A program made the translations under genes and the position numbers. A stretch of DNA of 64,000 bases from Candidatus Leptovillus gracilis (GTDB lineage Bacteria > Chloroflexota > Anaerolineae > Promineifilales > Promineifilaceae), in NCBI GenBank assembly GCA_016716065.1, contig JADJXA010000015.1, forward strand, positions 46,565 through 110,564, given 5' to 3'. How positions within the stretch are numbered: position 1 is the first letter of the stretch; each line of letters starts with the position of its first letter. The notes beneath the pieces are model-generated. The model was not told the origin of the DNA and made no database searches. It was given only the letters and a program-made list of their open reading frames with translations. Of the stretch, positions 10,462 through 20,583 are shown in pieces.

Positions 10462-11706
10462 ATGACCACATTTACATACCACCAACAACACCTGCACTGT
10501 GAATCTGTGCCCCTGGCCGACATTGCCGCCCAGGTAGGCACGCCGGTCTACGTCTACAGCCGGGCCGAACTACAACAGCGGGCGACGGCTTATCAGACGG
10601 CCGTCCCGTCCGCACGCAGCCTGGTTTGTTACGCCGTAAAAGCCAACGGCAACCCGACTCTGCTGCGCCTGCTGTCTGACGCCGGCCTGGGGGCCGACGT
10701 CACAAGCGGCGGCGAGCTATTTCTGGCGCTGCACGGCGGCATTGCCCCGGAAAAGATCATCTACTCCGGCGTGGGCAAAACGCGGGCGGAAATTGAGGCG
10801 GCCGTGCGCGCCAACATTCACGCCCTCCACATCGAGTCGGAGATGGAACTGTTAACCGTGGAAAGCGTCGCCAGGGAGCTGCAAACCCAGGCGGCTGTCA
10901 GCGCGCGCGTCAACCCAGACATCAACGTACAGACCCATCCCTACATCAGCACGGGGCAGCATTCGCATAAATTTGGCGTGCCGCTGCCAACGGCCGTCCA
11001 CCTGCTGCGGTTGGCAGCCGCTTCCCCCTACTTACGCCCGGTGGGTCTGGCCGCCCACATCGGCTCGCAAATCACCGACGTGACTCCGTTTGGCGAAGCT
11101 GCGCGTTTCCTGGTAACGGCCGCGCAGCAGTTAGCTGAATCAGGTATCCCACTGAGGTATTTGGATGTTGGTGGTGGACTGGGGATTGACTATGCGGATG
11201 ATGATGTTCCAACAATTGCAGGTTGGGCAGCGGCCGTTGCCCAACCTGTTCTGCAAGCCGGTTACAACGTGGTCCTGGAACCGGGACGCTCGATTGTTGG
11301 TCCAGCTGGTATACTACTTACTCAAGTTGTCTACACGAAAAATCAGGGCGAAAAACATTTCACCATTGTAGATGCCGGTATGAACGACCTGATTCGCCCA
11401 ACGCTGTACAGCGCCTACCACCCTGTGCAAACGGTTAAACAATCAGCGGACGACAGTGAACGAATAACCACAACTGTCGTCGGGCCAATCTGTGAAACAG
11501 GGGATTTTTTGGCCAAGGAACGACCGCTGTCGGCCATGCAGCCGGGTGAGTTGCTGGCTGTGTTGCAGGCCGGGGCGTATGGCTTTGCGATGAGTTCCAA
11601 TTATAACGGCCGTGTCCGCCCTGCCGAGGTGTTGGTAGATGGCGCCCAGTTCCGGGTGATTCGCCGTCGCCAGGAATTTGCCCATTTGCTAGATGGATGT
11701 GCGTGA
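10462..11706 (+). CDS. lysA: Diaminopimelate decarboxylase
   Basis: PLP-dependent enzyme converting meso-diaminopimelate to lysine, the last step of lysine synthesis. 414 residues, fold-type III. Motifs: PLP-lysine segment VCYAVKANGNPTLLRLL near residue 58, GADVTSGGEL, AAHIGSQITD, the EPGRSIVGPAG phosphate-binding stretch, GPICETGDFLAKER with the active-site Cys, and GAYGFAMSSNYNGR near the end. The start at 10462 lies 7 bp after the upstream stop; longer readings overlap that gene. Confidence 0.95.
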   Translation: MTTFTYHQQHLHCESVPLADIAAQVGTPVYVYSRAELQQRATAYQTAVPSARSLVCYAVKANGNPTLLRLLSDAGLGADVTSGGELFLALHGGIAPEKIIYSGVGKTRAEIEAAVRANIHALHIESEMELLTVESVARELQTQAAVSARVNPDINVQTHPYISTGQHSHKFGVPLPTAVHLLRLAAASPYLRPVGLAAHIGSQITDVTPFGEAARFLVTAAQQLAESGIPLRYLDVGGGLGIDYADDDVPTIAGWAAAVAQPVLQAGYNVVLEPGRSIVGPAGILLTQVVYTKNQGEKHFTIVDAGMNDLIRPTLYSAYHPVQTVKQSADDSERITTTVVGPICETGDFLAKERPLSAMQPGELLAVLQAGAYGFAMSSNYNGRVRPAEVLVDGAQFRVIRRRQEFAHLLDGCA

Positions 11707-11803
11707 GACGGCCGTTTTTGTGTAAAATAACGCCATACGGACTTTGGTGCGCTGCTGTTGGCACGTTCTGAATTTTTTATTGAACCAAAAAGTGGAGGTC
11801 ATT

Positions 11804-12037
11804 ATGTCAATCTGGCTTCTTGATAACAGCCTCAAAGTCGCCATCTACTACGACGAGGGCGATTGCGATTATGACGACAATATATGCGTCTCGATCATTG
11901 AGGATTGCCCGGAAGAGGAAAAGGTCTTCCGCCACGATGAAACAAACCTCTACCTGACGCCGGAACAGGCGATCCAACTCATCCAGGCGCTCACCGCCGC
12001 CACAGCAAACAGCAAGTTACCGCAGCACGGCGATTAA
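11804..12037 (+). CDS. Small acidic protein of unknown function
   Basis: 77 residues, strongly acidic in the first half (YYDEGDCDYDDNICVSI), with a C-terminal amphipathic helix (TPEQAIQLIQALTAAT). A good ribosome site (GTGGAGGTC) lies 8 bases before the ATG. I do not recognise the family. It converges on the DUF971 gene, with a small palindrome (GCCAACGGTTGGC, 12051-12063) between them. Confidence 0.65.
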   Translation: MSIWLLDNSLKVAIYYDEGDCDYDDNICVSIIEDCPEEEKVFRHDETNLYLTPEQAIQLIQALTAATANSKLPQHGD

Positions 12038-12069
12038 GAAAGGGCGCACAGCCAACGGTTGGCGGTTCA

Positions 12070-12396
12070 TCACGATTTTAAGGCTGGGTCGGCCTGGCGC
12101 AGGAAATCCCAGGTGTAAATGCCGGTCCAATGGCCGTCGCTCCATGCAAATTGTAGGGCATAACTGCCCACAGCCTCGACGCTCTTCAGATTCATGTTTT
12201 CATCGCGGGTGGTGCGCATCACCCCTAAATCGGGTGGACCACCCATGTTTTCGTGCCCGCCCCGGCACTCCACGCAAGGACAAATGGCCCGCAGCCCGGC
12301 AAAAGGCAGCCGACTGACGTGCCCATCGTTCCAGTTGATGATCAATACACGCTCATTGCGATCGGCCGTTACGCCGGTTGGTTTTATTTTTTCCAT
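12070..12396 (-). CDS. DUF971 domain protein
   Basis: 108 residues with the DUF971 (gamma-butyrobetaine-hydroxylase N-terminal-like) pattern: WNDGHVSRLPFAGLRAICPC, then CVECRGG, and the closing WSDGHWTGIYTWDFLR. The CPCVEC cysteines may bind metal. In other bacteria such proteins occur alone or next to Fe-S carrier genes; the role here is unknown. It lies 32 bp downstream of valS on the same strand and may be co-transcribed. Confidence 0.85.
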   Translation of the reverse strand: MEKIKPTGVTADRNERVLIINWNDGHVSRLPFAGLRAICPCVECRGGHENMGGPPDLGVMRTTRDENMNLKSVEAVGSYALQFAWSDGHWTGIYTWDFLRQADPALKS

Positions 12397-12428
12397 AGTT
12401 CACCAGTAAATACACCTGAATGAATCAA

Positions 12429-15095
12429 CTACAGGCTGGCCAACCGCTCGCGGAGTTCGGTCTGGCTGGCCTGTAGTTGGGCCAGTTTGTCGCGCTCTTT
12501 TTGTACAACGGCCGTTGGCGCTTTCGCTGCAAACGGACTATCCAACAAACCGGTCAGCCGCTGAACCTCTTTGTCCAGCGCGGCCAGTTCCTGGCTTAAC
12601 CGCGCTTTTTCCTTTTCCAGGTCCACCATACCCGCCAGCGGCAGATAGCAGGTCACGTCGCCCAGGGCCAGGGTGACGGCCGCATCGGGGGCGTCGGACT
12701 GGGGCACGATGTGCAGTCGGTCGTCGTTTAGCCGGGCCAGGAAGGCGAGGGTGGCACGTTGGGATTGTAAGACGGCCGTTCGTTCACCTGCCACCACAAC
12801 AGCCCCAATTTTGCGCGCCGGTTCCACCTGGTTGTCCGACCGGGCGGCGCGAATCTCGCGCACCAGGTCGCGCAGCCGCTCATAGTCCGCCGCGCCTTCA
12901 GGGTAAATGCGGTCGGCCATCGGCCAATCGGCGATGATCAGCGCCTCAGCCCAGCCCTCGTCTGGCGCAATGCCTAAGTCGGCGTCCACAAACGCCTGCC
13001 GGAGCTGCTGCCACGTCTCTTCGGTGACAAACGGGATGTAGGGATGCAGCAGCCGCAGGCTGTGGTCCAGCACGCGCCGCAAGACGGCCAACGTCGTCCA
13101 GGCCGCTGCTCCGCCCGCTTCCAACTGCACTTTGGCCGTCTCCACATACCAGTCGGCAAAATCGCTCCAGAGAAAATCGTACACCTGCCGTCCTGCCTCG
13201 CCAAACAGGTAGTTGTCCATCAGACGGTCGGCTTGTTTGATCACCTGAGCCAGCCGGGTCAGAATCCACTGGTCGGCCGGTGTATAGTCTGGTGTGGCCG
13301 GTTTGTCTGCGCGGTTGGCCTTGTTCAGGCTGCGGGTGATGAAGCGCGTGGCGTTCCAAATTTTGTTGGCGAAGTTACGGTTGCTGGCTACTTTTTCCAG
13401 CGCCAGATTGAGGTCGGCGCCGGGTGTGCCGCTGGTGAGTAGGGTAAAGCGCAGGGCATCCGTACCATATTCGCCCATCACTTCCAGCGGGTCGGTAACG
13501 TTGCCGTAGCTTTTGCTCATTTTACGGCCGTGTTCGTCGCGCACCAGCCCATGCAGATAAACCGTATGGAAAGGTATGTCGTTGGTAAACAGCGCCGCCG
13601 ACATCACCATACGCGCCACCCAGAAGAAGAGGATGTCGTAACCCGTTTCCATGACATCAGTGGGGTAAAAGCGGGCCAGATCGGGCGTTTGCTCCGGCCA
13701 GCCCAGGGTAGAGAAGGGCCAGAGGGCGCTGCTGAACCAGGTGTCCAACACATCGGGGTCTTGCTCGATGTGCGGGCTGGCGCAGTGGGCGCAGTGGGAT
13801 GGGTCGGTACTGGTCACGGTTTGCCCGCCGCAGTCGGCGCAGTACCAGACGGGAATGCGATGGCCCCACCACAATTGGCGGCTGATGCACCAGGGGCGGA
13901 TATTTTGCAGCCAGTTGTCCCACACTTTGACAAAGCGTTCGGGCACAATTTTGATACGGCCGCTGTGGACCGCGCGCAGCCCCATCTTGGCCGTTGGTTC
14001 GGCGTCCACAAACCACTGCTTGCTCACCAGCGGCTCGATGATTTCGCCGCCGCGCTGGCTGCGCGGCACATTGAGGGTGTAGTTGTCTTTTTTGATGGTC
14101 AGCCCGGCGGCTTCCATGTCGGCCCACAGTTTTTCACGGCAGGCAAAGCGCTCCATCTCAGCATAAGGGCCGGCGTGATGGTTCATGGTGGCGTCGCGGT
14201 TCATGACGTTGATGATTGCCAGACCATGTTTTTTGCCGATCTCAAAGTCATTGGGATCGTGGCCGGGGGTAATTTTGAGCGCGCCTGTACCAAAGGCCAT
14301 GTCCACGTACTCGTCGGCGATGATCGGGATTTCGCGGTCCAGCATGGGGACCAGGCAGGTTTTGCCAATGAATGCTTGGTAGCGTTCGTCGTCGGGGTGA
14401 ACGGCAACGGCCGCATCGCCCAAAATCGTCTCTGGCCGTGTTGTGGCAACGGGCAGCGAGCCGCCGCCGGCCATCGGGTAATTGAAGTAGTACAGAAAAC
14501 CAGGTTCTTCGCTGTACTCCACTTCCAGGTCAGATACGGCCGTTTGCAGCCCCGGCGACCAATTGACCAGATACTCTGCCTGGTAAATCAGCCCCAGACG
14601 ATACATACGCACAAAGGCTTCGCGCACCGCCGTGGACAACCCCTCGTCCAGGGTGAATCGCTCACGGTCCCAATCGCAGCTTGCTCCCAGACGGCGTAGC
14701 TGTTTGGTGATATAGCTGCCGTACTTTTCCTTCCATTCCCACGTGTGCTGTAAAAAGCGCTCGCGGCCAATTTCCTCCCGCGTCTCTTCTAGAGTGCGCA
14801 GCAGCATCTTCTCCACTTGCAGCTGCGTGGCGATGCCGGCATGGTCCACGCCCGGAACCCACAACGCCGCCCGCCCCTGCATCCGAGCACGGCGAATCAT
14901 CAAATCTTCCAGGGCGACAAACATCACGTGCCCCATGTGCAGTTCACCGGTAACGTTGGGCGGCGGGATGGAAATGACAAATGGCCTGGCGTCGGCCGGG
15001 CGCGTTTCCGGCTTAAACCAGCCGTTTCGCTCCCACCACTGGTAAAGGCGTTCTTCGGTGTCCTGGAAGTTGTAGGTTTTGGGCATGTCGGGCAT
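12429..15095 (-). CDS. valS: Valyl-tRNA synthetase
   Basis: Class I synthetase charging tRNA-Val. 888 residues, normal length. The HIGH signature appears as HMGH in PPNVTGELHMGHVM, the KMSKS loop is GRKMSKSYGN, and a CP1 editing domain lies between them (TTRPETILGDAAVAVHP). The C-terminal coiled coil (LEKEKARLSQELAALDKEV) that contacts tRNA is present. The start at 15095 is preferred because GAGG sits 7 bases upstream. A longer in-frame reading to 15128 would translate a heptamer repeat tract. Expression is probably controlled by the T-box leader. Confidence 0.97.
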   Translation of the reverse strand: MPDMPKTYNFQDTEERLYQWWERNGWFKPETRPADARPFVISIPPPNVTGELHMGHVMFVALEDLMIRRARMQGRAALWVPGVDHAGIATQLQVEKMLLRTLEETREEIGRERFLQHTWEWKEKYGSYITKQLRRLGASCDWDRERFTLDEGLSTAVREAFVRMYRLGLIYQAEYLVNWSPGLQTAVSDLEVEYSEEPGFLYYFNYPMAGGGSLPVATTRPETILGDAAVAVHPDDERYQAFIGKTCLVPMLDREIPIIADEYVDMAFGTGALKITPGHDPNDFEIGKKHGLAIINVMNRDATMNHHAGPYAEMERFACREKLWADMEAAGLTIKKDNYTLNVPRSQRGGEIIEPLVSKQWFVDAEPTAKMGLRAVHSGRIKIVPERFVKVWDNWLQNIRPWCISRQLWWGHRIPVWYCADCGGQTVTSTDPSHCAHCASPHIEQDPDVLDTWFSSALWPFSTLGWPEQTPDLARFYPTDVMETGYDILFFWVARMVMSAALFTNDIPFHTVYLHGLVRDEHGRKMSKSYGNVTDPLEVMGEYGTDALRFTLLTSGTPGADLNLALEKVASNRNFANKIWNATRFITRSLNKANRADKPATPDYTPADQWILTRLAQVIKQADRLMDNYLFGEAGRQVYDFLWSDFADWYVETAKVQLEAGGAAAWTTLAVLRRVLDHSLRLLHPYIPFVTEETWQQLRQAFVDADLGIAPDEGWAEALIIADWPMADRIYPEGAADYERLRDLVREIRAARSDNQVEPARKIGAVVVAGERTAVLQSQRATLAFLARLNDDRLHIVPQSDAPDAAVTLALGDVTCYLPLAGMVDLEKEKARLSQELAALDKEVQRLTGLLDSPFAAKAPTAVVQKERDKLAQLQASQTELRERLASL

Positions 15096-15104
15096 AGAAT
15101 TCCT

Positions 15105-15130
15105 CGATTGACGATTGATAATTGACAATT
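15105..15130. repeat. Heptamer repeat tract before valS
   Basis: Degenerate 7-bp units (CGATTGA, CGATTGA, TAATTGA, CAATTA) between the T-box terminator and the valS ribosome site. Same family as the tracts at 27.6 and 54.0 kb. Confidence 0.65.
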
Positions 15131-15461
15131 AAAAAGCTCTCCCATCCAATCACGGACGAGAGAGCTGAGTCTCACGCGGTACCACCTTGGTTCCGTGTTC
15201 CGTATTCCGTGTTCCGCAGTCCGCAGTCCGTCGGATAACGGCTTACGGATAACGGCTTACGGCTTACGGCCGACGACGCTCTGAGCTGTAACGGGCTGAC
15301 CCGGTTTTGCTTACTGGGTTTCAGCAAAACGATTCATGGGCGACTTGGGTAACGGCCGTTCCGGTCAAAGTTTTCAGCCAATGGCCTACCAGCCAATGAC
15401 CCGGACTCTCTTGCGGCGGCGACGCTGCCTACTACTCCCAATCACTATCTTTGTTATATTG
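15130..15461 (-). promoter_or_regulatory. T-box riboswitch controlling valS
   Basis: On the minus strand the leader holds the hallmark T-box AAGGTGGTACCGCG (15188-15175). Its TGGT bulge suits the ACCA end of tRNA-Val. A terminator hairpin follows (AGCTCTC...GGAGAGCT then five T, 15166-15131). Stem I lies upstream: TTGGG-AGTA near 15440-15430 can pair with CCCAA at 15349-15345, placing the specifier GTT (Val) at 15353-15351 followed by A, the same arrangement as in the glyQS T-box. An AGAGAG motif is also present near 15412. Uncharged tRNA-Val would stabilise the antiterminator and allow valS expression. Between Stem I and the T-box lies a tract of 7-bp repeats. Confidence 0.9.
15191..15270. 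repeat. Heptamer repeats inside the T-box leader
   Basis: Two adjoining degenerate arrays with a 7-bp period: TTCCGTG/TTCCGTA/GTCCGCA-type units (15191-15234) and GATAACG/GCTTACG-type units (to 15270). They occupy the place where T-box leaders usually have Stems II and III. Confidence 0.75.
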
Positions 15462-15467
15462 CTGCGT

Positions 15468-15496
15468 AGTATAACAACAGGCCAGACCGAGGGCAA
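15468..15496 (-). promoter_or_regulatory. valS leader promoter
   Basis: On the minus strand TTGCCC (15496-15491), 17-bp spacer and TATACT (15473-15468). Transcription would start near 15461, right before T-box Stem I. Confidence 0.65.
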
Positions 15497-15534
15497 ATTA
15501 AGGGCGCTATGTTGAATGAGATTCCCGCGGCAAA

Positions 15535-16764
15535 CTATGCCAACAAGAGCAGCACGGCCGTTACGTTTAGCAGCGTTTTGGGCACGAGGGCGGCCGGCGT
15601 GCAATACTCTTGCTCTTTACTGCCATCGGCGCTTTGTTCCGAGCAGTGAGCATTACCGCCCGAAGCGCCCAGGCCATCCAGGCTGGGAATAAGATGCCAG
15701 AAATAGTTGCCGTCGCTCAGGCCGCCACGCTCTTCCGGCTCCACACGAATGCCGAGCGCTTCGCCCGCCGCCTGCCAGATGGCAAATAGATGGTCGGTGG
15801 CCGGATTACGCGGCCAGGGTTGTGTCTGGCGCGTGACCGCCACCGAGACACGACAGGCGAAGTAGCCGTCGCTGCTGCGGCGGCTGGAACGGCCGTTCCA
15901 CGCCAACATCCCGGCCACGCCCGCTGCATACACAGCCGGGTCGAAGGCGCGCATCTCCACATCCAGGCTGGCCTGGTGGGGCACGCGGTTAGTCACCGTG
16001 CCGCCGCTGATCACGCCAGGATTGAAGGTCAGGCCACGGCCGTAATCGGTCATGGCGGCTACTTGCTGCACCACGTCGGCCATTTGCACGATGGCGTTGG
16101 CTCCTTGTTCATGGGCGCTGCCAGCGTGGGAGGCTTTGCCCTCCGCCTCCAGGTGATAAGTCGCCATGCCTTTGCGGGCCACCACCACTTTGGCCCGGCC
16201 GTTCTCCATGTAACCACCCTCAAAAATCAGGCAGGCCAGGGCGCTGCCTAACTGCTCTATGCACAATTGGCCGAAATCCATGCCGTTGGTCTCTTCCGAA
16301 GCGTCTAGCAGAATGGTCCAGGTGACATCGTTATAGACGGCCGGGGTGATGGCTTGCAGCGCATCTAGCATCATGTAAATAATCAGCGTGCCGCCTTTGA
16401 TGTCTACCGTGCCGGGACCGTAGATTCGCGCCCCGTCTTCGCGCCAGGCAAAGTGATGGCGGATTTCTTCGTCGGGCGGGAAGACGGTGTCCAGGTGAGA
16501 GACCAGGCCAATCTGACGGCCAGATTGACCAGGGCGGTTAAGGAGGAGATGGTGGCCGAAGTCCGGGTTGGCGGAAGGGATAAAAACGGCCGTAAAGCCC
16601 AATGCTTCAAAGGCAGCGGCCGTCAGTCGGCCCAATTCATCCACCCCGGTGGGATTGGCGGTGAAGCTGTTAATGTCTACCATGCGCCGCAGCAGGGCCA
16701 GATAATCGGGCAGTTTTGTCTGTAGGTAAGCGTGAACTTGTTGTTGGATTTCTGTTTGAGTCAT
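15535..16764 (-). CDS. M20 family metallopeptidase (carboxypeptidase G2-like)
   Basis: 409 residues. Zinc-binding motifs of the M20 family: GLVSHLDTVFP (His and Asp ligands), the bridging Asp in GTVDIKGG, and the catalytic Glu pair in LDASEETNG. A dimerisation domain follows (GKASHAGSAHEQGANAI, with the conserved His). The C-terminal ligand is in GGNAHCSEQSADG, where a His appears in an unusual setting. Substrate unknown; relatives cleave C-terminal glutamate or N-acyl amino acids. It lies upstream of the valS promoter with its own start at 16764. Confidence 0.88.
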   Translation of the reverse strand: MTQTEIQQQVHAYLQTKLPDYLALLRRMVDINSFTANPTGVDELGRLTAAAFEALGFTAVFIPSANPDFGHHLLLNRPGQSGRQIGLVSHLDTVFPPDEEIRHHFAWREDGARIYGPGTVDIKGGTLIIYMMLDALQAITPAVYNDVTWTILLDASEETNGMDFGQLCIEQLGSALACLIFEGGYMENGRAKVVVARKGMATYHLEAEGKASHAGSAHEQGANAIVQMADVVQQVAAMTDYGRGLTFNPGVISGGTVTNRVPHQASLDVEMRAFDPAVYAAGVAGMLAWNGRSSRRSSDGYFACRVSVAVTRQTQPWPRNPATDHLFAIWQAAGEALGIRVEPEERGGLSDGNYFWHLIPSLDGLGASGGNAHCSEQSADGSKEQEYCTPAALVPKTLLNVTAVLLLLA

Positions 16765-17077
16765 AGATTGTTCCTTTGCCAGTAACCATCCAGTCCTTAA
16801 AGGTTGGCGAATGCCTTTAGGGTCCTGGTCGGTGTGACCCTGTTATAACATCCCCAGGCGGCGGCGGCAAAACAATTCGACGAAATCACTTGACCAGCCA
16901 ACGCTGGGAGCTTACACTTTCGCCAGCAGAACTCGGAATTGCACGGCGAGCCACGGAGGGGAGACGCAGCGCCGGGCAAACGCAGATTACGCAGCTTTTT
17001 TATCTTCAGTCTGTGAAATCTGCATAATCTTTGATAACCCTTTTTCGCTCTGGCTTGTCCAGGTTAGGAGTTGCCAC
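16765..17077. other. Intergenic region between divergent genes
   Basis: 313 bp separating the M20 peptidase (minus) from the MOSC gene (plus). It holds a GC-rich tract near 16940-16980 and fragments resembling dispersed spacer repeats (GCAGATTACGCAG near 16983, AAATCTGCATAATCT near 17018, partly complementary to one another). No confident ORF, promoter or RNA gene was found. Confidence 0.5.
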
Positions 17078-17650
17078 ATGAAACAATTGATCACGCTAGA
17101 AGCGCTGCGCGCCGGGCTGCCCTACGTGCGGCAGTCGCCGCCGGATAACGGCCGTCTTGCCCTCATTGTCTCCCGGCCGGCCGAAGATGAGCGGGTGGTA
17201 TTGGCAGCGGCCGTTCTAACCCAGGCCAATGGATTGGAAGGTGACACCTGGCTGGAACGTGAAAGCCGCCACTCACCAGACGGCCGCGCCGACCCCGACC
17301 GGCAGCTTACCCTGGTCAACATCCGCGCCCTGCAAATTATTTCCCCCGACGAAACGCGCTGGCCGTTGGCCGGCGACCAGCTTTATGTGGACATGGACCT
17401 CAGCCCGGAGAATTTGCCGCCGGGGCAGCGGGTGAAAGTGGGCACGGCCGTTCTCGAAATCACCGCCGCTGAACACCGCGGCTGCCTGAAATATGCCCAA
17501 CGTTTCGGCAATGACGCCCTCAAATTCGTCAACCAGGATGGCTGGCCGCTGCGTCTGCGCGGCATTTATGCCCGCGTTATCCAGGATGGCACTGCGGCCG
17601 TTGGCGCTGCCATCAGCAAAATCGAGCCGGCAAACCAACCAGGCAGCTAA
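17078..17650 (+). CDS. MOSC domain protein
   Basis: 190 residues with the MOSC (molybdenum cofactor sulfurase C-terminal) fold pattern: an early GLEGDTWLER, then QLTLVNIRALQII and LAGDQLYVDMDLS. The conserved Cys occurs in AAEHRGCLKYAQRFG, where MOSC proteins hold a persulfide or bind the cofactor. Stand-alone MOSC proteins act on molybdopterin cofactors or detoxify N-hydroxylated compounds; the substrate here is unknown. It precedes argH by 17 bp, probably in one transcript. Confidence 0.88.
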   Translation: MKQLITLEALRAGLPYVRQSPPDNGRLALIVSRPAEDERVVLAAAVLTQANGLEGDTWLERESRHSPDGRADPDRQLTLVNIRALQIISPDETRWPLAGDQLYVDMDLSPENLPPGQRVKVGTAVLEITAAEHRGCLKYAQRFGNDALKFVNQDGWPLRLRGIYARVIQDGTAAVGAAISKIEPANQPGS

Positions 17651-17667
17651 CCAGCGGAGAATAAACA

Positions 17668-19047
<1,380 letters not shown>

Positions 19048-19055
19048 ACCTGGCG

Positions 19056-19439
19056 CTACCGGGGTACAGCGGCTTCAGCCATCAACTCTTCGATGCTGCT
19101 GACCAGTTCGTGCCGGGCTACCGGTTTGGTCAGGTACTTGTTGGCTCCGGCCAGCAGCCCTTCTTGCACTGCTTCCGGGCTGGTTTTGGCGCTCAGAAGA
19201 ATGATGGGCAGAACGGCCGTAGCCGCATTTTCCCGCAGCGCACGGCACAACGTGATACCATCCATCTGCGGCATCATCACGTCCAAAATCACCAGGTCTG
19301 GTAAGTTTTGCTCAATTTTCTCCAGAGCATCCAGGCCATCTTCTGCTTCCGTCACCTCGCAATCTGCCGGAGCCAGCATCAATTGCAGCAGGGTACGGGT
19401 CATTGGTTCATCATCAACTACCATTACAGACCAGGTCAC
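19056..19439 (-). CDS. Receiver-only response regulator
   Basis: 127 residues comprising a single CheY-like receiver domain: acidic pair in VVDDEP near residue 8, phospho-acceptor Asp in LVILDVMMPQMDG near 54, Ser in IILLSAKT, and Lys in NKYLTKPV. No output domain, so it probably acts by protein contacts or in a phosphorelay. The start is GTG with an AAGGAG site 8 bases upstream. No cognate kinase is adjacent. Confidence 0.92.
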   Translation of the reverse strand: MTWSVMVVDDEPMTRTLLQLMLAPADCEVTEAEDGLDALEKIEQNLPDLVILDVMMPQMDGITLCRALRENAATAVLPIILLSAKTSPEAVQEGLLAGANKYLTKPVARHELVSSIEELMAEAAVPR

Positions 19440-19664
19440 TTGTCAACTCCTTCGAATGTCTCAACAAATAAGCGCTTCACAAATATCTTACCAGACAAAT
19501 TTTAACACTTTTCCAATTGAGAGATAATCCTACCAATAGTCCTAAAATTGCTTGCGGCTAAACCTGTACTGAATTAAAAGGCTTTTTATGGGTCTAGCCA
19601 GTAAAAATACCGTTAAATTTTTGGCAAAACACCAGGCAACAAAGCAAACCCACCAAAATCGCAC

Positions 19665-19756
19665 AGATTTTGGCAGCCACTGCTCAAAGATTTTGGCAGC
19701 CACTGCTCAAAGATTTTGGCAGCCACTGCTCAAAGATTTTGGCAGCCACCGCTCAA
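19665..19756 (+). repeat. 23-bp tandem repeat, four copies
   Basis: Four head-to-tail copies beginning AGATTTTGGCAGCCACTGCT; the last differs by one base (T to C). The array ends 13 bp before the sulfotransferase ATG and leads into its ribosome site. The unit is not a multiple of three, and the reading that runs through it is not needed for the protein. The rest of the 330-bp spacer (19440-19664) is AT-rich with no ORF seen. Confidence 0.9.
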
Positions 19757-19769
19757 AGGAGAAAGAGAC

Positions 19770-20486
19770 ATGGGTTTCCTAAAGAGAATATTCGGCAAAT
19801 CAGAAGAAAAAACGGCCGTCATCACCATCGTTTCCGGGCTGCCCCGTTCCGGCACTTCCATGATGATGAAAATGATCGCCGCCGGCGGCATCCCCCCACT
19901 CACCGACGCCATTCGCGCCGCCGACGAGGACAACCCCAAAGGGTATTTCGAGTTTGAGCGTGTCAAGCAAATGGACAAAGGTGACGTTGCCTGGGTCGCC
20001 GATGCCCCCGGCAAAAGTGTCAAGGTCATTGCCGCGCTGCTAAAACACCTGCCGCCCGGTTATGAATATCGGGTCATCTTCGTCCAGCGCAACATGGCTG
20101 AAATCCTGGCTTCACAGCGCAAAATGCTCGTCCATCGCGGCGAGGACGCCAGCAAAATGGACGACGCCAAAATGGCCGACCTGTTCGCCAAACATGTGCA
20201 GCAGGTAAAAGGCTGGCTGGCCGAACAACCCAATTTCCAGACACTTTATATCCATTACAGCGACGTATTGGCCGATCCGGCGGCAGCGGCCGAACAGATC
20301 AATGAATTCCTCGGCGGGAAACTGGACGTGGCGAGCATGGCGACGGCCGTTGACCCAACCTTTATCGCAACCGCCAGCAGTCGGCCTGAATGGTTTTCTC
20401 GGCTGCTTATATCGCTGAACAAAAGCAGACGGCCGTTTCAGGGAGAAACGGCCGTCTACCTCCGTCCCCCTCTGCTTCTTTCTTGA
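19770..20486 (+). CDS. Sulfotransferase-like P-loop protein
   Basis: 238 residues. The N-terminal VSGLPRSGTSMMMKMI is the 5'-phosphosulfate-binding loop typical of PAPS-dependent sulfotransferases, and RNMAEILASQRKML resembles the 3'-phosphate region. The acceptor is unknown. The start at 19770 has AAAGGAG 8-14 bases upstream. The C-terminal codons contain a perfect ACGGCCGT-based inverted repeat (20427-20457), and the stop overlaps the -35 box of the next promoter. Confidence 0.75.
   Translation: MGFLKRIFGKSEEKTAVITIVSGLPRSGTSMMMKMIAAGGIPPLTDAIRAADEDNPKGYFEFERVKQMDKGDVAWVADAPGKSVKVIAALLKHLPPGYEYRVIFVQRNMAEILASQRKMLVHRGEDASKMDDAKMADLFAKHVQQVKGWLAEQPNFQTLYIHYSDVLADPAAAAEQINEFLGGKLDVASMATAVDPTFIATASSRPEWFSRLLISLNKSRRPFQGETAVYLRPPLLLS
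20427..20457. terminator. Coding-end hairpin from two ACGGCCGT palindromes
   Basis: Perfect 13-bp inverted repeat AGACGGCCGTTTC (20427-20439) and GAAACGGCCGTCT (20445-20457) with a 5-base loop, inside the last codons of the sulfotransferase gene. A pyrimidine-rich stretch follows. It may end transcription before the iron operon promoter; no long T run is present. Confidence 0.45.
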
Positions 20487-20510
20487 CAATTCCCCGATTC
20501 AGATTAAAAT
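20483..20510 (+). promoter_or_regulatory. feo operon promoter
   Basis: TTGACA (20483-20488), 16-bp spacer and TAAAAT (20505-20510). It gives a leader of about 145 nt before the dtxR-feoA ATG at 20661. The leader contains an imperfect inverted repeat (CTAAGTAATCATCG near 20553, ACGATTACTAAG near 20640) flanking the 33-bp dyad element. Either could be an iron-responsive operator; unproven. Confidence 0.55.
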
Positions 20511-20583
20511 TTACCATATACAAATTTTTATTTTGATACATCTAAATTCATATCTAAGTAATCATCGAGAAATTACATGGTCC

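Noticed and set aside
13530..14699. A 389-codon open frame on the plus strand opposite valS
   Set aside because: It is the mirror of a GC-rich, well-conserved coding region, has no recognisable domains and no ribosome site. The same applies to long antisense frames at 799-1512, 23078-24109, 36014-36829 and 62716-63750.
19665..19756. Possible CRISPR array
   Set aside because: The four 23-bp units are contiguous with no spacers, and no cas genes are nearby. It is a plain tandem repeat.
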